From Mycobacterium lepromatosis (lineage in GTDB: Bacteria > Actinomycetota > Actinomycetes > Mycobacteriales > Mycobacteriaceae): a stretch of DNA of 64,000 bases. Below the pieces are notes generated by a model. It made no database searches, was not told the DNA's origin, and saw only the letters and a program-made list of their open reading frames with translations. The stretch lies in contig NZ_CP083405.1 in NCBI RefSeq assembly GCF_000975265.2, forward strand, positions 1,922,001-1,986,000, in the 5' to 3' direction. Each line of letters begins with the position of its first letter. Within the stretch, counting starts at the first letter, position 1. Below are positions 30,502-40,165 of this stretch, piece after piece. The position numbers and the translations under genes were made by a program.

Positions 30502-31968
30502 ATGACATATCCAGATTCGTCCAATAGGGATTCTGCAGACTTTCCGGATCGCTGGGACTTGCTGGACTCGGTGCCTAGCACCGGTGAGCTTGCCTTTCAT
30601 GACCGATCAGCGCTACGCCGGGTTGTCGGGCTGTCCACCGAACTCGCTGATGTTTCCGAGGTCGAGTACCGCCAACTGCGGCTGGAACGGGTGGTATTGG
30701 TTGGTGTGTGGACTGAGGGCAGTGCGGCCGACAATCAGGCCAGTATGGTCGAACTTGCAACCCTGGCCGAGACCGCTGGTTCGCAGGTTCTCGAAGGCCT
30801 CATCCAGCGCCGCGATCGGCCCGATCCGTCGACCTACATCGGCTCTGGCAAAGTGTCTGAATTGCGTGAGGTGGTGTTGGCCACCGGCGCTGACACCGTC
30901 ATTTGCGACGGTGAACTGTCTCCCGCGCAGCTGACCGCGCTGGAGAAGGCGGTCAAGGCGAAGGTCATAGACCGCACCGCGCTGATTCTTGACATTTTCT
31001 CTCAGCACGCGACAAGCCGAGAGGGCAAAGCGCAGGTGTTGTTGGCTCAAATGGAGTATATGCTGCCGCGGTTACGCGGCTGGGGTGAGTCGATGTCACG
31101 GCAGGCTGGTGGTCGAGTCGGCGGCAGCGGCGGAGGAGTGGGCCTGCGCGGTCCTGGTGAGACCAAAATTGAGACCGATCGGCGCCGCATCCGGAAACGG
31201 ATGGCCAAGCTGCGTCGGGAGATCGGCGCTATGAAGCAGGCCCGCGACACCCAGCGAAGCCGCCGGTTGCACAGCGACATTCCTTCGATCGCCATCGTCG
31301 GCTACACCAACGCCGGCAAGTCCAGTGTGCTGAACGCGCTGACCGGGGCGTGGGTGCTAGTGCAGGACGCGTTGTTCGCCACACTAGAACCCACCACCCG
31401 GCACGCAGAATTCGATAACGGTCAGTCGTTCGTGCTCACCGACACTGTGGGGTTCGTTCGCCATCTGCCTACTCAGCTGGTCGAAGCATTTCTTTCCACA
31501 CTTGAAGAGGTCGTTGACGCCGACCTGTTGTTGCATGTCGTCGACGGCTCAGATGCCAACCCGTTGGCCCAGATTAATGCTGTCCGTCAGGTGATCTTTG
31601 AGGTTATTTCCGATCACCAGGGCGGTGGTGTGGAGGCGCCGCATGAGCTGCTGGTGGTCAACAAGATCGACGCCGCAAGCGCTCTGATGCTGGCCAAGCT
31701 TCGTCACAGGTTGCCAGGCGCCGTGTTCATTTCAGCTCGCACCGGAGACGGTATCGACGTGTTGCGGCGACGGATAGCCGAGCTCGTTGTGGCCACCGAT
31801 ACCGCTGTAGACGTGGTCATCCCGTATGACCGCGGTGATCTAGTGGCTAGCCTGCACGCCAACGGGCGAGTTCAGCACGCAGAGCACAACTCGAACGGCA
31901 CCCGGATCAAGGCCCGGGTTCCCGTGGCATTGGCCGCCCGCTTGCAGGAGTTCTCGGCCGACCGATAG
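30502..31968 (+). CDS. hflX: GTPase HflX
   Basis: Ribosome-associated GTPase that splits stalled 70S ribosomes and, in mycobacteria, affects growth and macrolide tolerance. The 488-residue protein has the HflX N-domain (DPSTYIGSGKVSEL), the glycine-rich GGRVGGSGGGVGLRGPGETK linker with coiled coil, and the G domain: G1 GYTNAGKSS near residue 267, G3 DTVGFVRHLP, G4 NKID. ATG 30502. It closes the miaA-dapF-hflX row on the plus strand. No damage. The next gene, fadE20, is dead. Confidence 0.96.
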   Translation: MTYPDSSNRDSADFPDRWDLLDSVPSTGELAFHDRSALRRVVGLSTELADVSEVEYRQLRLERVVLVGVWTEGSAADNQASMVELATLAETAGSQVLEGLIQRRDRPDPSTYIGSGKVSELREVVLATGADTVICDGELSPAQLTALEKAVKAKVIDRTALILDIFSQHATSREGKAQVLLAQMEYMLPRLRGWGESMSRQAGGRVGGSGGGVGLRGPGETKIETDRRRIRKRMAKLRREIGAMKQARDTQRSRRLHSDIPSIAIVGYTNAGKSSVLNALTGAWVLVQDALFATLEPTTRHAEFDNGQSFVLTDTVGFVRHLPTQLVEAFLSTLEEVVDADLLLHVVDGSDANPLAQINAVRQVIFEVISDHQGGGVEAPHELLVVNKIDAASALMLAKLRHRLPGAVFISARTGDGIDVLRRRIAELVVATDTAVDVVIPYDRGDLVASLHANGRVQHAEHNSNGTRIKARVPVALAARLQEFSADR

Positions 31969-32123
31969 TTTTGGCCGGTCAGATGTCACTGAGGTTGTAG
32001 TCACCGCCGGTGTGCGGCGCATCGCTTGATTGGTTAGTTGGTGGGTCGGGCGGCAAGCTGTTGACCAACCATCCGGTTGATGCATTTTGGGCGGCGAAGT
32101 TCCTGTTCGCCGGAGGTCGTGTC

Positions 32124-33281
32124 ATGAGTGGTGCCATCAACTACCAGCGTACTTTTCCACCTTGAGCATGAATTGTTTCGTGAATCCTACTGGGGTTTTT
32201 TCGATCGCTACGTTGCGCCGTACTACGGCGCATGGAGGAAAGTGAAGATCGTCGATAAGGAGGGTGTGGCTCGAGGCTGGCAAACAGGGCTTTATCGGGA
32301 TGGCGGCGTCCGAAGAGTACGATGGTGGCGGTAACTCGATTTTCGATACAACACGATCATCACCAAGAAAACCAACGTCGGGGGCTACAGCGGTATCGTG
32401 TTCGGCTTACACAACGACATCGTGTCCCCGTACCTGTTGTTCTTGGCCACTGAGGAGAAAAAGCAGCGCTGGTTGTCTAAATTCTGCACCGGGAAACTGA
32501 TCAGCGCGATGGCGATGACCGAACCGGGGACTGGCAGTGATTGCAGGGTATCGCGACCCGCGCGGTCAAGCAGGGGGATCACTCCATACTTAATGGAGTA
32601 AAGATGTTCATCACCAACGGAATCAATTCGGATCTGATGGTCGTGGTAGTGCAAACCGACTCGGACAAGGGTGTGCAGGGCTTTTAGCTTCTTGGCGGCA
32701 TGGAGGGCTTTGAACTCGGCCGCCATTTAAACAAAATTGGACTGATTGCGTGGGACGTCGCGGAGTTGTCATTCACCAACGTGCAAGTTTCGACGGACAA
32801 TCTGCTTGGCCAGGAGGGGATGGAGGTGCATCTATCTGATGCAGAACCTGCCGCAGGAGAGGATCTCGATCGCCATCATAGCAGCCTTGGCGATGGATGG
32901 GATGCTGGAAAAGACATTGCATTACACCAAAGAGCGCAAAGCTTTTGGCAAGACAAGTGGCCGCTTCCAGAACAGCAATTGCCCACTGGCCGAGTTGGCG
33001 ATCGAGGCCATCGTGATGTGCATGATGGTTGACGAATTCATCCATCTGCACTTCGAGAAGGCGCTAACCGAGGAATAGGTCACAATGGTGAAGTGGTACG
33101 TTGGCGAGCAGCAGCTACCACTGGTCGGCCTTTGCCTTCAACTGCACGGCAGGTACGGCTACATGCGCGAATCGCCTAGTCTCCCGTGCCTATTTCGATT
33201 TTCGATGTCCTGGTTCAGACGAACTATAGAAGGATCATCGAGATGATGAAGGAGATTATCGACCGGAGCCTCGGTGTCTAG
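32124..33281 (+). pseudogene. fadE20: fadE20 relic (acyl-CoA dehydrogenase)
   Basis: ATG 32124 reads MSGAINYQRT and then shifts. Recognisable segments in order are LEHELFRESYWGFFDRYVAP, YNTIITKKTNVGGYSGI, VFGLHNDIVSPYLLFLATEE, FCTGKLISAMAMTEPGTGS, MFITNGINSDLMVVVVQTD, MEGFELGRHLNKIGL, LPQERISIAIIAALAMDGML, QLHGRYGYMRE and the C-terminus MMKEIIDRSLGV with TAG 33279-33281. All belong to FadE20, a flavoenzyme of beta-oxidation. Full length is kept, with at least five frameshifts and two in-frame stops, so this is recent-looking decay by point changes rather than deletion. Confidence 0.93.
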
Positions 33282-33524
33282 CGTAAGCCAGTTGTAATTT
33301 CAACTAGGTGATCAGCCTTCCGTTGCTATTAATCATGAAATAAATTATTGCGCAATATTTCTTGTCGTTAGTCCCGACTTCCACAGATAGTTGGAACATA
33401 GACCAAAAGAATTTCTGTCTTGGTCAGTGTAGATGTGGGATAAGAAGATTTGGGTCGCGTTATTGTATGGCTCGGTGATTTGGGCGGGTTTGGTGAAGCT
33501 AACTGCTTTTGATGCACGCTTCGT

Positions 33525-34030
33525 TACGTTGTGATTCAGTATGTTTTCCGGACCGGAGTTGATCGTAGTACCGGGCTCGGATCCAATGGGCGGCAGTTGG
33601 CTCAAACGGTGCATAAGCCTACTTTGATGGTACCAACTGGCCCATGCGGAGGTGGTATCTGTCAGGTTGGCCAGGGTTTGGATTGGTACGCTACGAAATG
33701 GGTTTTCGTGGAGGACGTACTCGGTCTTGTAGAGCTCTAGCGTGGTCGCGCGCAGCGCGTTGTGGTAGACGTCGCCGACGTTACCCGAGCGACGGAATCG
33801 GACCAGTAGTTATCAGTGTATCGACGAAATGTATTGCAAAATATTGGCTTCCGTCATCCTATCAGTGAATTGCGTTGTTGAAAGCGCGGCTCTGTCGGGC
33901 AGGGTAGGTGGTTGCATGGCGCAATGCACGCTCCACGAACGCGGTGTTTTTGGTCCACGAGCATTCCCAGTCGTCGGATCAACACACGGTGTAGGCGTTG
34001 ATGACGAATGCGGTACAGCCACTCACCGAA
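33525..34030 (-). pseudogene. IS3-family transposase (OrfB) relic
   Basis: On the minus strand the frames give AFVINAYTVC, then SDDWECSWTKNTAFVERALR, DGSQYFAIHFVDTL, NVGDVYHNALRATTLELYKT and WASWYHQSRLMHRLSQLPPI. These match the integrase core and end of IS3-type transposases (AFVID-x-x-x-x-x-IVGWE, DGSQY, GDAYDNALAES-x-x-L-x-K-x-E, W-x-x-WYN-x-x-R-x-H-x-x-LG). Stops and frameshifts break it, and neither end repeats nor a target duplication could be found by eye. It is an old, immobile copy. Confidence 0.75.
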
Positions 34031-34049
34031 TATTCATCGGCACAAAGAT

Positions 34050-34075
34050 GCGATCGCTGGCTGTCCAGCGATCGC
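34050..34075. repeat. Perfect 11-bp inverted repeat
   Basis: GCGATCGCTGG (34050-34060) and CCAGCGATCGC (34065-34075) pair exactly around a 4-base loop CTGT. Its position just outside the IS3 relic could make it part of the element end, or a separate octamer-containing (GCGATCGC) palindrome. Confidence 0.7.
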
Positions 34076-34511
34076 ACTCCCAGCGAAAGTGCTTTCCACT
34101 ATCTACAAGAAGTCTGCTGCATCGTCAACACGCTTGCTTGTCACCTCTTGGCCACCAAAGTGTAGCAGCGGTTCTGGAAGGCGTGGGTGCCTAGTTTGAA
34201 CTGCCGCATCTTCCCAACAGCCCGCGCAGCAAGACAATCATCGATCAGAACGACTCATCGTCGCCGACGTCATAGACGGGACTGGGCCATCGTGAGTTAG
34301 CACCTGTGTCCTTTGGCGTCACCGTCATCGTGTAGGCCAGGTTCTGGAGTTCTTCAGTGTTCACCTGATGGTCCACCCTCCGATCCGTTGCAGGGCTAGT
34401 GATTGAGTTTGGGCGCAGAATCAAAGAACTTGGTGACGGATATTCGTCGGTCAGATGAATCTAGTGAGGTGATGATAAAGTTTAGATACCATCACTGTAG
34501 TAAAAATCAAG

Positions 34512-34961
34512 ATGGTGGAGTTTGCTAACTGTGTTTCGACAGCCAAGACCTATAAGGTCACGGGTGACCACCAAGGTGCCTCCGTCGAGAGCCTGTCAGC
34601 TCTGTTAGCTAGATTTTTAATGCCCGTGGGCAGTTGTACCAAATGCATACAGGTAGGGGTGCGGATGGCGGGCAAGGCGGATCGGTCAGGATGTGATGGC
34701 TGCCGCAAAAGACTTATGAACACCCTGATAAGGGCTTTCAAGAATCTGATTACTGGGGGTTTTGAAGAAACTGACAACGACCTCCAAGCCATCTTAGCTA
34801 TGGCTGGTCACGGATTGCTAACGGCGAATAGATATGCTAGCGATATAGTTTCGTGGCCAGAATTTGGGCCCGCTACGGGCCGTTCAAGCGGCATGGCGTG
34901 GTTTTCCGGAAGACTAGCCCAGTTGGCGGAAGGAGCGGGAAGCCAAAATCACCACCAGTGA
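34512..34961 (+). CDS. Hypothetical protein of unknown family, possibly a relic
   Basis: A 149-codon open frame starting at ATG 34512 with a clean helical-looking sequence (MVEFANCVSTAKTYKVTGDH ... SLSALLARFLMPVGS ... RAFKNLITGGFEETDNDLQA ... MAGHGLLTANRY). Small size, alternating helices and location just before PPE and Esx relics suggest a member of an ESX-secreted or ESX-associated helical family, but I cannot match it to one. No strong ribosome site. It may be a chance survivor in a decaying cassette. Confidence 0.35.
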   Translation: MVEFANCVSTAKTYKVTGDHQGASVESLSALLARFLMPVGSCTKCIQVGVRMAGKADRSGCDGCRKRLMNTLIRAFKNLITGGFEETDNDLQAILAMAGHGLLTANRYASDIVSWPEFGPATGRSSGMAWFSGRLAQLAEGAGSQNHHQ

Positions 34962-35029
34962 ATGAGTTTTTGCGCGGTGATACGGCGGATCCGATTTCAG
35001 ACGTGGCAAACCGGGTAAAGGAGCTGGCT

Positions 35030-35440
35030 AGTGAAACACGCTGCGGCGGCCACTAGGGCCGCCGATTAACTCGTTGAAGTGGGGTGGCCTACGACAAGAC
35101 GGTCAACTCGATGGTATCGGTGGGTGTTGGCGAACTGCCTGAAGGGCACAGCGCGTAAGGAAGCCGACCTGCTCGGGGCTTTCACCACCGTGATTGCGTA
35201 GGAGGAATGCCGCCCAAGAGATGTGGGTCAGTAACGCGGACGTGATGACGACCTACAAGCTTGAGCTCTTCACGGTAATGGGGGAGAAACGCCGACTGTG
35301 CCAGTGCTGCTGGTGCACTCGCATGCGGCACCGAGTCCGTTGTGGGAGATCTACCAGTTCACCCCGCCTGTGCCACCGACACCGAGTTTGCTGCAGGCTA
35401 TCACCAATGGTTCCACAACGACCACAACAACTGTACCTTT
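35030..35440 (+). pseudogene. PPE-family protein relic
   Basis: Frames in sequence give KHAAAATRAAD, AYDKTVNSMVSV, DLLGAFTTVIA then stop and, in another frame, AAQEMWVSNADVMTTYK. These align with the second half of the PPE domain (AYE-x-A-x-x-x-M, ATNFFGINTIPIA-x-NEADY-x-RMW-x-QAA-x-x-M-x-x-Y). The N-terminus is not recognisable. Downstream, PSPLWEIYQFTPPVPPTPS may be the start of its linker. It directly precedes an EsxN-type relic, the usual PPE-Esx arrangement of ESX-5-linked clusters. Confidence 0.6.
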
Positions 35441-35469
35441 TTATCACCACCCAGACCGACCGTGGAGGG

Positions 35470-35748
35470 GCGAGTTTGAACTACCAGTTGGGGGATATCA
35501 ACGTGCATGACGCGACCAGCCGTGCTCTAGCGGCGTCGCTGGAAGCCACGCGTCAGGTCATCCTGGCAAGTGTGTAAAACGCCGCTGCCTTTCGGGATGG
35601 ACGAGGCTCGGCAGCAGGCGAGCAGTTCGTCAGTGATTTGGGCCGCAACTTCCAGATGATTGATGAGCAGGCCAACATCCACGGCCAAAAGGTGCAAGGT
35701 GCCAGCTCCTCAATGGCTGACACTGATCGCCTTGTCAGTTTCCGCTAG
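35470..35748 (+). pseudogene. esxN-type (Mtb9.9 subfamily) WXG100 relic
   Basis: Without any ATG, the frame reads NYQLGDINVHDATSRALAAS, then LEATRQVILASV and a TAA, and after the stop NAAAFRDGRGSAAGEQFVSD, LGRNFQMIDEQANIHGQKVQ and SMADTDRLVS. This is the EsxN/EsxI pattern (NYQ-x-GD-x-x-x-HGA, LEAEHQAI, GDFWGGAGS-x-x-x-QEF, LGRNFQVIYEQANAHGQKVQ, MAQTDSAV). The lost ATG, the internal TAA at about 35576 and the W-to-R change in the WxG turn make it non-functional. It is a decayed ESX-5-type secretion substrate. Confidence 0.82.
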
Positions 35749-35915
35749 GACCTGACTCTATAAACCGGCTGGTACGTAATTCTTAGAGTGCATTGATGAG
35801 TTTAGTGGAGTGAGTCGCTGTGGGAGTAATGAACGAACGGTAGTAGTGCCAGTGGCCATGTAAATGTCACCGCTGGCGGCCAGGAAAGGTCTCTACCACG
35901 GACCCGGGTGATTGG

Positions 35916-36365
35916 CTAACTCGGTTTGGCAGCTCTTTTCTCGTGGCCGGTGTGGCACATCCGGTAGGACTCACCGGAGGTGACTACGATGGTGGCGTGG
36001 TGCAGTAGGTGGTCGAGGATGCTGCTGGTGTGTTCAGGCAGGAACCGTTCCCATTGCTCGAAGGGCCGATGTGAGGCGATCGCCAATGAGCGATACATGG
36101 AGCTGGCGGCTACCAAGCGAAAAAGTAGTTAGGTGCCCGGTGTCATCGAATAGGGTGAAGCTAATTTCATTGAGGATCACGATGTCGGAGCGAAGCAGGG
36201 TGTCGATGATTTTGTCGGCCAGCCCTGCGGTAAAGAGCTTCAATGGGGTTAACGGTGGTGAAGTAGCGAACCGTGACCCTAATTGACATAGTGGTGTGTC
36301 CGTAGCTGATCAGTAGTCGATTCTTGCTTGTGTCGGGAGTGATGGTGGTAAACCGCAACAGTTGC
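35916..36365 (-). pseudogene. IS21-family IstB-like ATP-binding protein relic
   Basis: Minus-strand frames give VRYFTTVNPIEALYRRAG, LADKIIDTLLRSDIVILNEI (Walker B-like DLVILDE), SLAIASHRPFEQWERFLPEH and DHLLHHATIVVTSGESYRM. All belong to IstB, the AAA+ helper of IS21-type transposition. The Walker A part is missing or scrambled and the frame breaks at about 36115. No IstA-like gene is visible beside it. Confidence 0.8.
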
Positions 36366-36975
36366 ATGCGGTGCTACCGCGTGAAGCGCGGGTTGTAGCG
36401 GAGACACATCCGTTGTTTGGGCTTGTGCGGGCGGCGCGGTTGTTTCAGCGCTGGAACAGGGCGTTGCGGCTAGTGGTGGAGCTGACCTAGAGTTCGCTAG
36501 GAATTATACTTGCGGCTGCGACGGATGTATTTTTGGTGCCGGAGAACGCGGTGTCGGTGTTGGGCATGAAGGTTTTGTTGGAGCTGCACTCCCCGTCGCA
36601 GAGGTTTTTCGAGTCACGCGTTGTGTGGCTAGTTGATAAGGATATGTGCGTCAATCAACTCCGACTCAGATAGTTCAGCACACTGAATACCTTCTCCGCC
36701 AAATATGAATCACGCAAACGTGCTTTTAGGTTGAGCTGAGCAAGGCTAGGATTGCGTTGGGCATCGAGGTATCGCGACTGGTCCGCAACAACGCCGATTA
36801 GTATATAACCTGCTGGACTTGTGCGCGATCACCGATACGCTAATCACCGGCAGAGTCTATCATCCGGCCGATGTCAACGACCGACTGGTGCCGGGGCGCA
36901 AGGCACCATGTCGGAGGCAGAGTTGCAACTGATCAAAGCTTGTCTCACTGTGAGATTGAAAAACAAGTAAAGCCG
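36366..36975 (+). pseudogene. Serine recombinase relic
   Basis: Fragments from about 36655 read QIVQHTEYLLRQ and ESRKRAF, then GIEVSRLVRNNAD with a stop, LLDLCAITDTLIT, VYHPADVNDRL and MSEAELQLIK. This is the order seen in large serine recombinases (KV-x-x-HTES-x-RRQY, LEVSRLARN-x-ADW, LLDLC-x-x-TDTLI-x-D, Y-x-P-x-x-FNDRL-x-LGLKGTMSEAEL). The preceding stretch (36366-36640), including THPLFGLVRAARLFQRWN and ILAAATDVF, may be a small accessory gene that often accompanies such recombinases; that is less certain. Confidence 0.65.
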
Positions 36976-38075
36976 AAGTCGAACCTCCTGGCTCAGGGTC
37001 TCAACCAACACTTCATCACCGCGGGAAGGCCCCTAAACCCAAGCAGCATGTCAAGTTTAGACGCCAAAAGGGTGTTGTCGATGACAGCGGTACCTACTAG
37101 GAACTGCCCGGCTTCTTCCCTCGAGACAGTAGAATTGTCTCTCTGTATCTGCAATATTATTTTTGGTCCTGGGCCTGTCGTAGGGCTCATCGACAGTGGC
37201 GGCCTCCCCGAGGCTGCGCAGTTCATGCTCAGTCACGACCACCCCAGTGGCAGGTTCTAGGATCGTCACAGTGCTGTGTTGACCACGACCGCCACATGTA
37301 GTGCCGATTAGGCGCGTGGGTACCGAGTAGCGGAGTTTGGAACCGGGCCCGGTTCATGGGGTCGTTGGCGGCGGTGACGTCGATGCTGGGTGTGAAGTCT
37401 AGGGGTCTAGGTATTTGATGGGTTCGGGAAGGTCGAGCGCGGCCAGTTTGTTGGGCACGCCGACCTCCCAGTAGGTGGAGGTGTTGTCGACGAAGACGAT
37501 ATCGACGTCTACTGAGGGATGGCCGGCGAGATAGCCAATGCGTACGCACGGTGACATGGTTGGGCTGCCGTCCCCGACCGCTGAGCAGCCGGGGACGGCG
37601 ACGTCGAGCTCGATAGTCGAACCATCATGGCTAACGTTAAAGTCCTTATCGTGTACGGGGAAAGTTGTGTGGAAAGCAGAACTGGGCAACAAGCCGGTGC
37701 CCACAACGTTGGAACGTTGGTGAGTGCCCAGGTAACTCTGGAAACACTCACGTTAACTACGGTTTTTGTGTTTTTGTGCCGCATCCGCAGGGCGGTAAAC
37801 TCGAGCTCGCTAATCTTAATCTCGCTAATCTTAATATGGTGTGGGTTGCTGCGTCATCGGTCGCTCCACCGGTATGGGACAGCACCATTTCGACATCGAC
37901 TCAGTATCTGTTCTCGTAGTATTTTTGATTTACCTTCGCAATTGTCGTTCGCCGGAGCAAAGTCATCTGTGCTCGGCGATAATACGAGTCTTACTGGGAG
38001 AACCCGCTCGTTGGGTGGGCAGGGTACGGGCATGACCACAGAGTCGGGCGTGTCTGTTAGCTGGAAGACACTTTA
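36976..38075. other. Gene-poor interval upstream of the LGFP protein
   Basis: About 1.1 kb. Minus-strand open frames exist (for example 37399-37704, with DVAVPGCSAVGDGSPTMSP), but I recognise no family. In M. tuberculosis Rv2722 and Rv2723 (a TerC-type membrane protein) lie around here; I see no TerC signature, so they seem to be deleted. The promoter of the next gene must lie at the right end. Confidence 0.4.
37806..37835. repeat. 15-bp perfect tandem duplication
   Basis: CTCGCTAATCTTAAT occurs twice in a row (37806-37820 and 37821-37835) about 240 bases upstream of the LGFP-protein gene. Confidence 0.8.
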
Positions 38076-40127
38076 GTGAACGAGCAGAGAGGTCAAGTGG
38101 GCAAGCGGGTAAGGAAGGCGCTGGCCAACACGGCGACCACAGCGGTGGTCGCCGTGTTGTTGGCGCCTGTTGTGACTGCGTCTCCCACCGATGACGCCGA
38201 CGATGCTATTACGGCCGCATGGAACAAAGCCGGTGGCGATAATTCGGTGCTTGGCGCCAAGAAGAGCGAAGTGTATTCTGTCGGTGACGGTTTCGCCCAG
38301 AACTTTGCGTCAGGTAAACTATTCTTCACCACGGCTACCGGCGCGAAGTTGATGTACGGGCCAGTTCTGGGTAAATACGAGTCACTCGGCGGTCCGGTCA
38401 ACAGCGATTTGGGGTTCCCAACCATCGACGAAGTTCCCGGTCTAGCTGGGCCCGATAGCCGAGTTAGTATATTCGCTGCCAGCGACAAGCCGGTGATTTT
38501 TTGGACACCCGACCACGGTGCGTTTGTCGTGCGTGGTGCGCTCAACGCGGCGTGGGACAAACTCGGCAGTTCAGCCGGCGTCCTCGGCGTCCCGGTCGCG
38601 GATGAAAGCTTCGACGGTGAGGTTATCTCCCAGAAGTTCAGTCGTGGTGCAGTCTCGTGGAACAAGAAAAGCAACGAGTTCACCACCGAGCCGACGGCAC
38701 TGGCCGAACAGCTAACCGGCCTGTTGGTAGCGACCGATCCCACCGCGGCCATCAGCATGGCCTGGCGCGCGGCTGGCGGCGTTTCGGGTCCGTTAGGTCC
38801 CAAGCAGGGCGGGCAGCATCCCATCGGCGACGACGGAATTATCCAGGACTTCGCGGGTGGCAAGGTGTTTTTCAGCAAAGCCACCGGTGCTAATGCGGTC
38901 GAAAGCGACATTCTGGCTAAGTACGAGTCTCTAGGCGGTCCGGTCGGCAGCGACTTGGGTTTCCCCGCCGCCAACGAGGGTGACGGTGGCATCGTTCCCT
39001 CCAGCCGGATCGCCATATTCTCCGCAGCCGATAAGCCGGTGATTTTTTGGACACCCGACCACGGTGCGTTTGTTGTGCGCGGAGCGATGAAGGCGGCGTG
39101 GGACAAACTCGGCGGTTCAGTCGGCGTCCTCGGTGTCCCGGTCGCAGACCAAGCGGTGGATGGTGATGTGATTTCGCAGAAGTTTGTCGGCGGCAAAATT
39201 TCATGGAACCGCGCTAATAACACCTTCACTACCGATCCGACTAACCTGGCGTCGCTGTTGTCCGGTCTGCGGGTGTTCGGGCAGAGCCAACCGAGTGTGT
39301 CGGCGATGCCACTCCACGCCAAGAAGGCCACTTGGAATTGGTGGTGGTTGGTGGCTGCGATTGCGGTGCTGTTAGTGATCGTGATGTTCGTCTTGCTAGC
39401 ACTCGGATGGCGTCGGCGTCGCACCGCTCACGACATCGTTGCTGACGTTCATGACCACGATATGGACGTTGGCTACGATGCCGCAGTTGATGGGCAGTGT
39501 ACCTACGATGCCGAATCCGGTACCGAGCATCCGGCACGCGATATCGAACGCGGACCGACGGTAAGCTGGTTGCGTGGAGCACAGGACGCTACCGGCCAGG
39601 TCCAGGATGCTACGCTTGACACGGCGTTCGGCAGCGAATTGCCGTCCGGGCCCGAAGAGCCTTTAGGCCTTGAAGAGGACGATCCCGCCGCGGTGGATAC
39701 GGATTCTATGTCGGTTCTGTATGATGTCGACTCTCTACATGCTGCTTGGTCGAATGCAGCGCACTGGGATGCTGATGCCGTGGAGGTTGTCGCCACTGAT
39801 AGTAGTTTGTTGGAAACTTTTGCCGCTGACACTGAGGTGAGTACGGGGCGACACGCGGCCGTTGATATGGCGGATGCGCTAGATGCGTCCTTCCCGGGGG
39901 TCAGTGTGCTGAGGATGCCATTTCGGCCAGGCCCGACTCTCCGGCCGACAATCCACCTGCCGTTGGATGACCCTTATCAGGTGCCTGACGGTTATCCTAT
40001 CAAAGCTAGTCCGCGCTTCGGTCTGTATTACACTCCGGAGAGCGAACTTTACCACGACACACTCGCCGAAATCTGGCTAGCCAATGAAGAAATCGCCCAG
40101 TTCAACGGCTTCATTAAGGCCGACTAG
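38076..40127 (+). CDS. Secreted or membrane-anchored LGFP-repeat protein (Rv2721c-like)
   Basis: A 683-residue protein from GTG 38076. It has an N-terminal export signal (about residues 10-35, TTAVVAVLLAPVVTAS), then two long imperfect copies of a module with LGFP-type motifs (SDLGFPTIDE, GVLGVPVADE, SDLGFPAANE, GVLGVPVADQ) and the repeated phrase KPVIFWTPDHGAFVVRGA, a membrane helix WWWLVAAIAVLLVIVMFVLL near residue 430 followed by RRRR, and an acidic cytosolic tail. LGFP repeats are thought to attach proteins to the cell wall or its arabinogalactan-peptidoglycan. So the extracytoplasmic part probably contacts the wall and the tail signals or scaffolds inside. It is convergent with lexA. Intact. 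Confidence 0.88.
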   Translation: MNEQRGQVGKRVRKALANTATTAVVAVLLAPVVTASPTDDADDAITAAWNKAGGDNSVLGAKKSEVYSVGDGFAQNFASGKLFFTTATGAKLMYGPVLGKYESLGGPVNSDLGFPTIDEVPGLAGPDSRVSIFAASDKPVIFWTPDHGAFVVRGALNAAWDKLGSSAGVLGVPVADESFDGEVISQKFSRGAVSWNKKSNEFTTEPTALAEQLTGLLVATDPTAAISMAWRAAGGVSGPLGPKQGGQHPIGDDGIIQDFAGGKVFFSKATGANAVESDILAKYESLGGPVGSDLGFPAANEGDGGIVPSSRIAIFSAADKPVIFWTPDHGAFVVRGAMKAAWDKLGGSVGVLGVPVADQAVDGDVISQKFVGGKISWNRANNTFTTDPTNLASLLSGLRVFGQSQPSVSAMPLHAKKATWNWWWLVAAIAVLLVIVMFVLLALGWRRRRTAHDIVADVHDHDMDVGYDAAVDGQCTYDAESGTEHPARDIERGPTVSWLRGAQDATGQVQDATLDTAFGSELPSGPEEPLGLEEDDPAAVDTDSMSVLYDVDSLHAAWSNAAHWDADAVEVVATDSSLLETFAADTEVSTGRHAAVDMADALDASFPGVSVLRMPFRPGPTLRPTIHLPLDDPYQVPDGYPIKASPRFGLYYTPESELYHDTLAEIWLANEEIAQFNGFIKAD

Positions 40128-40165
40128 CGGCGGTCCGGTCGGCTACGTACGGGACTTTTCGGCGG

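Noticed and set aside
37057..37784. Minus-strand open frames upstream of the LGFP-protein gene
   Set aside because: No recognisable motif, no ribosome sites, and conflicting overlapping frames; not enough to call a gene.
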